NCBI RefSeq assembly: GCF_001874625.1
Contig: NZ_CP017671.1
Coordinates: forward strand, 868,001 to 932,000
Length of the DNA stretch: 64,000 nt
Reading direction: 5' to 3'
Origin: Providencia rettgeri
GTDB lineage: Bacteria; Pseudomonadota; Gammaproteobacteria; Enterobacterales; Enterobacteriaceae
A program made the position numbers and the translations under genes. The notes beneath the pieces were generated by a model, which made no database searches, was not told the origin of the DNA, and saw only the letters and a program-made list of their open reading frames with translations. Below are positions 57,927-64,000 of the stretch, one piece after another; position 1 is the stretch's first letter; every line of letters starts with the position of its first letter.

Positions 57927-58439
57927 GTCTACCTCGTTATCTCACAATGAGGGCTTGCAATGATAGGGGTACAAAGGTTGCAAGCTAAATTATGTTAATT
58001 TTATGTTTCTTTTGTGTTTATTAATTGAATCGCTTTCTGAGTAAGTTTTAAAGAGACTTTTTAAAGGTTAACGGGTACTTTTCGTTGTAAATGGTTTTTT
58101 ATGAAAGAATTGTGATCACTTCGATGTTTTGATGTTAATGTAATTATCAGATTAAACATAAAAACAATGTATATCAATTAATTATGCTTTATTTATATAT
58201 TAATATATATTTATTATTTTGGTTTCAGGTGGTTATTTTTTAATCTTGACATTCACTTTTTGTTAATCAGTTTGACATTGTTGATAATGTTGAAACAAAA
58301 TCAATAAAACATCAAAATGTTTTTAAAATGTAAAATAAAAGTGTGGTGGTGGGAAAAGATAGGCTATCAGGAAGCATGAAAATGTATTGCATTCTTAATA
58401 TGCAATACATGTGTTATTTTTGTGATAAAACTACCCGTA
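57927..58439. other. AT-rich regulatory region between hpaA and hpaB
   Basis: 513 bases without a credible gene. It must hold the hpaBC promoter on the minus strand. E. coli hpaBC is activated by HpaA and CRP; I saw no well-spaced CRP site and no obvious hexamer pair. The right end carries the hairpin after hpaA (58382-58410). Confidence 0.45.
58382..58410 (-). terminator. Hairpin downstream of hpaA
   Basis: ATGTATTGCA and its perfect complement (10 pairs) around nine bases, followed on the minus strand by TTTTCATG. About 30 bases past the hpaA stop; moderate terminator candidate. Confidence 0.5.
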
Positions 58440-59330
58440 CTAGTGGATATTTTGTTCGCGCCATAAACTTGGGGAACAACCCACTAATCGGTTAAAAAAG
58501 CGGGCAAAATAAGCGGGGTCTTTAAAACCAAGCTGGTAGGCAATTTCAGAGACTGGGCTATCAGAAAATAGCAGCATACGTTTTGCTTCCCTTAATATCC
58601 TATCAAAAATGAGCCGTTTAGGCGGCCTATTCGCGAAACGGCGGCACATATCTTTCAATCGAGATTCAGTGACCCCGAGTTTTTTTGCATACTCAGGTAC
58701 TGCTAGGTGCTCATGATAATGTAAGTCAATGAGTTGATTAAAGCGTTGGAATAAACGATGCTCCCCTCGAACACCTGTGGTCGGGTGCTCATCAAGAGGG
58801 ATTGACCTTAGTAGAAAAGCAAAAAAAGCCTGTGCTAAAGAGGATAAAACCTGATCTTTCCCTACAGCGTTATTTGCCGATTCACGAGCCATTAGCGCCC
58901 AATAATGATTGAAGGTGTCAATATCTTCGGGTTTGTCTGCAACAGATAAACAAATTGCTGGAATATTGACTAAGTCAGGGTTAGCAGGGTAAAGCGAACC
59001 CAATAGTGGGCTAATTAAATCTTGCCGTACAGTTAGTACGTGGCCATCAGTGTCTTCTTGGGTAAAGAAGGCATGGGCGACAGATGGGGGCGTTAGAATA
59101 AATAAAGGTGCCTGAACCGAATAACGAGATTCATCAAGTTGTAGGGTGATATGACCAGTAACCAAATAGTGTAATTGGAAAAAACCGTCATGGCGATGGG
59201 CTTGCATATCACGGCCAAAGAAAGCCGCCATGTTACCAAAGGTTTGGTAGTGAACGTCATCGTTACCTTGGGTTTCGTCGTAGTCTGTACTGATGTCGAT
59301 ATTCGTAATTAAAGTTGAGTTACCCTTCAT
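58440..59330 (-). CDS. hpaA: AraC-family activator of 4-hydroxyphenylacetate degradation
   Basis: HpaA, 296 residues, the same as in E. coli W. It activates hpaBC in response to 4-hydroxyphenylacetate. The N-terminal cupin-like sensing part has MAAFFGRDMQAHRHDGFFQLHYL and SVQAPLFILTPPSVAHAF; the C-terminal pair of helix-turn-helix motifs spans about 200-290 (ITESRL-type VTESRLKDMCRRFANRPPKRLIFDRILREAKRML and VSEIAYQLGFKDPAYFARFFNR). The start at MKGNSTLI matches the family; an extension of 12 codons reads into a repeat element and is rejected. Confidence 0.95.
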   Translation of the reverse strand: MKGNSTLITNIDISTDYDETQGNDDVHYQTFGNMAAFFGRDMQAHRHDGFFQLHYLVTGHITLQLDESRYSVQAPLFILTPPSVAHAFFTQEDTDGHVLTVRQDLISPLLGSLYPANPDLVNIPAICLSVADKPEDIDTFNHYWALMARESANNAVGKDQVLSSLAQAFFAFLLRSIPLDEHPTTGVRGEHRLFQRFNQLIDLHYHEHLAVPEYAKKLGVTESRLKDMCRRFANRPPKRLIFDRILREAKRMLLFSDSPVSEIAYQLGFKDPAYFARFFNRLVGCSPSLWREQNIH

Positions 59331-59332
59331 TC

Positions 59333-59467
59333 TTCGGCTCGCAGCGTTGTTGGCCTCACAAGCCAACCCTAGTCACATACCGCAGTATGTTCTTAAGGGT
59401 TAACTTGCTTGCCGCCTAGCTGCAAACCAAATTATTTTGGGTAACACCCTTTAATAATTATTTGCAG
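59333..59467. repeat. Structured intergenic repeat, copy between hpaX and hpaA
   Basis: Contains a GTTGGC/GCCAAC hairpin, then an imperfect CCCT...ACATAC/GTATGT...AGGG stem (59367-59399), then CTTGCCGCCTAGCTGCAA and an outer nested hairpin (59420-59467: CTGCAAA/TTTGCAG, AATTATT/AATAATT, GGGT/ACCC). The core CCCTAGTCACA..TAAGGG..TTGCCGCCT recurs at 62755-62805. Confidence 0.65.
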
Positions 59468-59519
59468 CATAAATTATTAAAACATTCAAAACCTTCAAAT
59501 CATTCAAACCATCAAAATA

Positions 59520-60887
59520 TTAAGGTGTTGCTCTTGGTCTTGAGTTCTTCATTGGGATAGCGATAACTAATAGTGCACCGACGACCAGCAAACCTGCCAC
59601 AAAATAGAGGCCTGAATTAAAGCTACCTGTTTGGTCTTTTAGCCAACCTATCAATAGTGGACTGACGGCTGAGCCTATATTACCCGTTGCATTGATAACC
59701 GCAATACCGATAGCTCGAGCACGTAAACTAATGGATTGATCAGGGGTCGTCCAGAATACGGCCATGGCAGTGAAAGAACCTGTCGAGGCCATGATAATCC
59801 CAATCAATTGGATAATTGGGTGACTCGTCATGGCAGCAAGTACCCAGCCTGCGGCGGCGAATAAATACGGTAAGGCAGTATGCATTTTCCGTTCTTGCAA
59901 ACGGTCTGACCGCCGACTCCAGTAGATCATCCCTAAGATGGTACAAAATTGTGGGATTGCAGTTAACAGGCCGATCATGGCATTACTACTGCCTTCATTG
60001 AAGCTTTGCATGATCTGAGGTGTCCAGATGTTAATTGCGCTTAATGTATTGGTTAAACAGAAATAAGCGACGGTATACATCAAGACAACAGGGGTGAATA
60101 TTTCTTTCCATAAACTGGTATTTTGCATTGCTGTATGGCTTTTTGAGCCATGGGGTTGCACTAATTCCAGTTGGTCTTGGTCCATCATTTCTTGAAGCGT
60201 GTCTTTATCTTCTTGGGTCAGCCATTTGGCTTTTTTCGGAGAATCATCCAGATAGAACCAAACGAGTACCCCAAGGATCACTGATGGGAAACCTTCTAGT
60301 AGGAACAACCACTGCCAGCCTTTTAAGTTTAAAACGCCATCTAAACCAAGGATATAGCCAGATGCGAGTGAACCAAATGCCATGGTAACTGGCATGGCTA
60401 TCATAAATAAGGCATTAGCACGAGCGCGGAAATAAGCGGGGAACCAGTAGGTTAAATACACTAAAATGCCCGGTAGGAAACCTGCTTCTGCTATCCCAAC
60501 TAACATCCGTAAGATGTATAAACTGGTTGGCCCGGTCGCAAACATGGTTGCGGTTGAGGCAATTCCCCAAAGCACCATGATGGTGGCTATCCAACGGCGA
60601 GCCCCCACAATACTGAGCATGATATTGCTTGGAATACCAAAAATAACATAAGTGACATAAAATAAGGTTGCCGCTAAGCCAAACATGGTGGAAGTGAGGC
60701 CGATATCTTTTCCCATAGTTAGGCCGGCAAAGCCGATATTAATCCGGTCTAAGAATGAAAACACAAATAGTACGAATAAGAATACTATCAGCCGTTTGAA
60801 TAGTTTATTAATTACCCGTTGCTGTGGCTCAGTTAAATTTTTATGTTGCTCAGCAGGGTTAGTGCTTGCAAGTTGTTGATTACTCAT
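59520..60887 (-). CDS. hpaX: 4-hydroxyphenylacetate permease (MFS)
   Basis: HpaX, 455 residues (458 in E. coli W), of the anion:cation symporter branch of the major facilitator superfamily, with twelve helices. FLDRINIGFAGLTMGKDIGLTSTMFGLAATLFYVTYVIFGIPSNIML is the characteristic first part; FYLDDSPKKAKWLTQEDK occurs at the cytoplasmic middle. It imports 4-hydroxyphenylacetate. It sits between hpaI and hpaA, the order hpaHIXA known in E. coli W. Confidence 0.95.
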   Translation of the reverse strand: MSNQQLASTNPAEQHKNLTEPQQRVINKLFKRLIVFLFVLFVFSFLDRINIGFAGLTMGKDIGLTSTMFGLAATLFYVTYVIFGIPSNIMLSIVGARRWIATIMVLWGIASTATMFATGPTSLYILRMLVGIAEAGFLPGILVYLTYWFPAYFRARANALFMIAMPVTMAFGSLASGYILGLDGVLNLKGWQWLFLLEGFPSVILGVLVWFYLDDSPKKAKWLTQEDKDTLQEMMDQDQLELVQPHGSKSHTAMQNTSLWKEIFTPVVLMYTVAYFCLTNTLSAINIWTPQIMQSFNEGSSNAMIGLLTAIPQFCTILGMIYWSRRSDRLQERKMHTALPYLFAAAGWVLAAMTSHPIIQLIGIIMASTGSFTAMAVFWTTPDQSISLRARAIGIAVINATGNIGSAVSPLLIGWLKDQTGSFNSGLYFVAGLLVVGALLVIAIPMKNSRPRATP

Positions 60888-60937
60888 ATTGTAGGGCCCT
60901 CAATTCTTTCTTTTGAAGATTTTATAGGTACAAGGGA

Positions 60938-60966
60938 CTAGTAGGCAGTCATGGTGCTGTCTGCCC
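60938..60966. repeat. Imperfect hairpin between hpaI and hpaX
   Basis: TAGGCAG and CTGCCCTA can pair with one bulge across about 12 bases. It lies in the 163-base gap between two co-directional hpa genes; no T tail. Confidence 0.3.
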
Positions 60967-61050
60967 TATATTGTGATATTGCTTTTTTATTTAGCTAAAT
61001 AGGGTAATTGTCTGTAGGGTTAAAATTGACCTATGTAGCGATACTTATTG

Positions 61051-61857
61051 TTAATAAACGCTTGGTGTTCTTGGAGTGACCTCTGAGGCGGTTTTGCCAA
61101 ATTTAGCTGCCAGCGCTTCAGTGGTACGAGCAAGTAATGTGGTATCCACACCTACTGCCACAAACAGGGCACCGAGTTTCAGGTAGTGTTCGGCAACGTC
61201 TGGTGCCGCCATTAAGATCCCAGGGGCGATACCGGCTTCACGAATTTGTACAATAGCTTTTTCTATTGCGGCTTTAACTTCTGGGTGATTAGGGTTACCA
61301 GAAAAACCCATATCGGCACTGAGATCTGCTGGGCCAATAAATACGCCATCCACTCCTTCAACGTTTAAAATTTCAGGCAGGTTATTCATTGCTTCACGAG
61401 TTTCTACTTGCACGATTACGCACATTTCATCATTTGCACGAGTTAAATAATCGGGGATACGGTTCCAGCGTGACGCACGCGCTAATGCACTACCAACACC
61501 GCGTATTCCCGCTGGTGGATAGCGAGTCGCACGGACGGCTTGTTTTGCTTGTTCAGCATTTTGCACCATAGGTAATAAAAGTGTCTGAGCACCAATATCC
61601 AGCAATTGTTTGATGATCACCGGGTCATTCCACGGTGGGCGGACGACTGGCTGTGATGGATAAGGGGCTATTGCTTGTAATTGAGATAATATAGTTTGTA
61701 CATTATTCGGTGCATGTTCACCGTCAATCAATAGCCAATCGAAGCCAGCACCAGCAACAAGTTCAGCACTGTATGGGCTACATAACCCAAGCCATAACCC
61801 AATTTGCGGTTGACCACTTTTTAAGGCTTTTTTAAATTTATTTTCTAACAGATCCAT
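61051..61857 (-). CDS. hpaI: 4-hydroxy-2-oxoheptanedioate aldolase
   Basis: HpaI (HpcH), 268 residues, a class II metal-dependent aldolase that splits 4-hydroxy-2-oxoheptane-1,7-dioate to pyruvate and succinic semialdehyde. [76 protein letters not shown] and [15 protein letters not shown] are diagnostic, including the metal-binding Glu and Asp. AGGAA precedes the ATG, 9 bases after hpaH. Confidence 0.97.
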   Translation of the reverse strand: MDLLENKFKKALKSGQPQIGLWLGLCSPYSAELVAGAGFDWLLIDGEHAPNNVQTILSQLQAIAPYPSQPVVRPPWNDPVIIKQLLDIGAQTLLLPMVQNAEQAKQAVRATRYPPAGIRGVGSALARASRWNRIPDYLTRANDEMCVIVQVETREAMNNLPEILNVEGVDGVFIGPADLSADMGFSGNPNHPEVKAAIEKAIVQIREAGIAPGILMAAPDVAEHYLKLGALFVAVGVDTTLLARTTEALAAKFGKTASEVTPRTPSVY

Positions 61858-61866
61858 AGTATTTCC

Positions 61867-62670
61867 TTATACAAAACGGCAGCTAATAGAACCCATATTG
61901 CCGTAGTCGACGTGGAACACATCGCCTTTACGTGCAGGAACAGGTCGAGTAAATGAACCACCAAGAATGATTTGGCCCGGTTCAAGTTGGACATTATGCG
62001 GCGCTAATTTATTGGCTAACCAAGCAACACCGTTAGCGGGATGATTGAGAACTGCGGCAGCGACACCAGACTCTTCAATCACGCCATTGCGATATAACAG
62101 TGCGCTAATCCAACGCATATCTAAGTCGCGTGGTTTGATAGGTCTGCCGCCTAAAATCACTGCACCATTAGCCGCATTATCCGAAATTGTGTCGAATACT
62201 TTACGGGGACGGCTAGTGTCTGGGTCTATGTTATGGCAGCGTGCGTCAATTAGCTCAAGAGCAGGGATCACATAATCAGTTGCGTTATAGACATCAAAGA
62301 TGGTGCAGTTGGGGCCGCGTAAGGGTTTTGCGAGAACAAAAGCAAGCTCTACTTCAATACGAGGGACAATAAAGCGGTCAGTGGGAATATCACAACCGTC
62401 ATCAAAAAACATATCGTCAAGTAGCGCGCCATAATCAGGTTCATCTATTTGTGAGCTTGCTTGCATTGCTTTGGAGGTTAGCCCAATTTTATGGCCTTTG
62501 AGTATACGTCCTTCAGCAATTTTCAAACCAACCCATTCTTTTTGGATGGCATAAGCATCGTCAATCGTCATCTCTGGGTGATCCAACGAAATCTGGCGGA
62601 TCTGCTCACGTGATTTTTCAGCCTGATTAAGGCGTTGGGCTATTTGCAATATGACATCTTTTTGTAACAT
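61867..62670 (-). CDS. hpaH: 2-oxo-hepta-3-ene-1,7-dioate hydratase
   Basis: HpaH (HpcG), 267 residues, of the fumarylacetoacetase-related hydratase family. It adds water to the ring-fission product before HpaI acts. GHKIGLTSKAMQASSQIDEPDYGALLDDMFFDDGCDIPTDRF, PRIEVELAFVLAKPLRGPNC and GGSFTRPVPARKGDVFHVDYGNMG match E. coli W closely. The start at MLQKDVI follows AAAGGAG; a longer frame would begin six codons earlier within that site. Confidence 0.96.
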   Translation of the reverse strand: MLQKDVILQIAQRLNQAEKSREQIRQISLDHPEMTIDDAYAIQKEWVGLKIAEGRILKGHKIGLTSKAMQASSQIDEPDYGALLDDMFFDDGCDIPTDRFIVPRIEVELAFVLAKPLRGPNCTIFDVYNATDYVIPALELIDARCHNIDPDTSRPRKVFDTISDNAANGAVILGGRPIKPRDLDMRWISALLYRNGVIEESGVAAAVLNHPANGVAWLANKLAPHNVQLEPGQIILGGSFTRPVPARKGDVFHVDYGNMGSISCRFV

Positions 62671-62691
62671 CTTATTCTCCTTTTGCACCTC

Positions 62692-62822
62692 AGCTCGTCA
62701 TACATCGAGCTATAACTGCGTTAGCTTCACGATAGGCTGGCGCCTATCCCCTAGTCACACGGGTATGCTCCTAAGGGATTAGTCTCATTTGCCGCCTTGT
62801 TCTAACTCGAATTATTTAGAGC
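62692..62822. repeat. Structured intergenic repeat, copy between gabD and hpaH
   Basis: Has a perfect GATAGGC/GCCTATC hairpin (loop TGGC), then CCCCTAGTCACAC...CTAAGGG, TTTGCCGCCTTG and a right end AACTCGAATTATTTAGAG. The right half resembles the dispersed repeat known to me from Morganellaceae and Yersinia. The core is shared with the copy at 59333-59467. Confidence 0.65.
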
Positions 62823-62862
62823 TAAGATTTTAAAAGCGAATACCGCCAGTTAATGTGTCTTT

Positions 62863-64000
62863 CTAATTAGAAAGACCACCGAAACAGAGGTATTTCACTT
62901 CCAGATAATCTTCAATTCCGTAGCGTGAGCCTTCACGCCCCAGACCAGACTGCTTAATGCCACCAAATGGGGCCACTTCATTTGAAATAATGCCTTCATT
63001 AATACCGACCATTCCGCTTTCTAAAGCCTCAGCAACACGGTAGATTCGACCGATATCTTTTGAATAGAAATAGGATGCCAAGCCGAACTCAGTGTCATTC
63101 GCTAGTGCAATGGCTTCTTGCTCATCACGGAATTTGAATAAAGGCGCGAGTGGACCGAATGTTTCCTCTTTAGCGACTTTCATGGATTCGGTTACACCGG
63201 TGATCACTGTAGGTTCAAAGAACAAACCACCCAACGACGCTGGTTTACCACCTGCAATCACTTTCGCACCATGAGAAACAGCATCAGCAATGTGCTCTGT
63301 CACTTTATCGACAGCGGCTTGGTTAATCAGCGGGCCTTGCTGTGAATCTGCTTGGGTTGATGGGCCAATTTTTAGTTCATTTACAGCTTTTGCTAAGCGA
63401 GCGGCGAATTCATCATAGACACCTTCTTGAACTAAGATGCGGTTAGCGCATACACAGGTTTGCCCGCTGTTACGGAATTTTGCGGCTAAAGCCCCTTGTA
63501 CTGCTGCGTCTAAATCCGCATCATCAAAGACAATAAATGGCGCATTACCACCTAACTCAAGGGACATTTTTTTCACAGTATTAGCGCATTGTTCCATCAA
63601 TAATTTGCCAACACGGGTAGAACCTGTGAAAGTCAATTTACGGACAATAGGGCTGGAGGTCATTACCCCGCCAATGGCTTGGGCATCTGTGCCTGGGACG
63701 ATGTTAAATACGCCAGCAGGGATACCTGCTTGTTCACCTAATGCCGCGAGTGCAAGCGCAGAGAGTGGTGTTTCTGCGGCGGGTTTTAGTACCATAGTAC
63801 AACCGGCTGCTAGAGCTGGACCGACTTTGCGGGTGATCATCGCATTAGGGAAGTTCCAAGGCGTAATTGCCGCAACCACACCGACAGGTTGTTTTATTGT
63901 TACAAGGCGGCGACCTGGGAGTGGTGACGGAATAGTTTCACCGTAAATGCGTTTACCTTCTTCAGCAAACCATTCAATAAAACTGGCTCCGTAGGCAATT
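62863..64000 (-). CDS. gabD: Succinate-semialdehyde dehydrogenase (NADP+), partial (N-terminus beyond window)
   Basis: About 378 C-terminal residues of an aldehyde dehydrogenase (full length about 480). The frame is open to the right edge ([22 protein letters not shown]), so the start lies off the window. [47 protein letters not shown], catalytic Glu in [10 protein letters not shown], catalytic Cys in GQTCVCANR and [23 protein letters not shown] match E. coli GabD better than HpaE (inference from motifs). It would oxidise succinic semialdehyde released by HpaI to succinate, which explains its place beside hpaH. Confidence 0.88.
   Translation of the reverse strand, partial: IAYGASFIEWFAEEGKRIYGETIPSPLPGRRLVTIKQPVGVVAAITPWNFPNAMITRKVGPALAAGCTMVLKPAAETPLSALALAALGEQAGIPAGVFNIVPGTDAQAIGGVMTSSPIVRKLTFTGSTRVGKLLMEQCANTVKKMSLELGGNAPFIVFDDADLDAAVQGALAAKFRNSGQTCVCANRILVQEGVYDEFAARLAKAVNELKIGPSTQADSQQGPLINQAAVDKVTEHIADAVSHGAKVIAGGKPASLGGLFFEPTVITGVTESMKVAKEETFGPLAPLFKFRDEQEAIALANDTEFGLASYFYSKDIGRIYRVAEALESGMVGINEGIISNEVAPFGGIKQSGLGREGSRYGIEDYLEVKYLCFGGLSN

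Noticed and set aside
58110-58120. TGTGATCAC as CRP site for hpaBC
   Set aside because: The two half-sites abut without the six-base spacer required for CRP.
59331-59366. N-terminal extension of HpaA by 12 codons
   Set aside because: The extra codons read into the intergenic repeat, and the shorter start gives the same 296-residue length as E. coli HpaA.
63437-63946. 169-codon frame antisense to gabD
   Set aside because: Shadow of gabD with no recognisable domain and no ribosome site.

Overview
This 64 kb window is chromosomal DNA from an AT-rich member of the Enterobacterales. Protein sequences and gene order (bolA-tig-clpP-clpX-lon-hupB-ppiD; mdlAB-glnK-amtB-tesB-ybaY-ffs; epd-pgk-fbaA) are clearly enterobacterial. 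The low GC content, the MrpJ-like fimbrial regulator and palindromic repeats resembling those of Morganellaceae relatives make Providencia, or a close relative, my best guess. The genus is an inference.

Layout: 1-1.8 kb, the start of the cyo operon (cytochrome bo oxidase) running out of the window. 2.2-5.5 kb, a Tsx/OmpK-type outer-membrane channel, then the muropeptide permease ampG and lipoprotein yajG. 5.8-16 kb, bolA and the protein quality-control block (tig, clpP, clpX, lon, hupB, ppiD) with ComEA-like ybaV. 16-25.4 kb, fadM, queC, decR, the ABC exporter pair mdlAB, the nitrogen-controlled glnK-amtB operon, tesB and ybaY. 25.5-26.6 kb, 4.5S RNA and hha-tomB. 27-31.7 kb, mltD, gloB, yafS, rnhA, dnaQ and tRNA-Asp. 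31.7-39.4 kb, a very AT-rich fimbrial island: an XRE/MrpJ-type regulator followed by a complete five-gene homologue of the E. coli common pilus (ecpABCDE). 40-45.9 kb, tktA then epd-pgk-fbaA. 45.9-55.6 kb, accessory metabolism and membrane genes: LysR / GltS-like symporter / ureohydrolase; a LysR gene and NTF2-like gene divergent from an ankyrin-deaminase-transporter operon; and a LemA-GIDE-LemA membrane operon. 55.8-64 kb, the 4-hydroxyphenylacetate (homoprotocatechuate) catabolic genes hpaC, hpaB, hpaA, hpaX, hpaI, hpaH, with gabD beside them.

How the genes work together: HpaBC hydroxylates 4-hydroxyphenylacetate, HpaX imports it, HpaH and HpaI finish ring-fission-product breakdown to pyruvate and succinic semialdehyde, and GabD oxidises the latter to succinate. 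The ring-cleavage genes (hpaD, E, F, G) are not in the window. GlnK-AmtB form the ammonium uptake and sensing pair, with a sigma-54 promoter and an NtrC-like site visible. ClpP, ClpX and Lon are the housekeeping proteases, and lon has a sigma-32-type promoter. The pilus genes provide the major pilin, two chaperones, usher and tip adhesin.

Most worth a second look: the LemA-GIDE-LemA cassette, the ureohydrolase that lacks the usual second-shell histidine motif, the ankyrin/deaminase/transporter operon, the swap of regulator and the FNR-like palindrome at the pilus locus, the hairpins flanking the major pilin gene, and the structured repeats inside the hpa cluster. No CRISPR array, prophage, integrase or transposase was seen.
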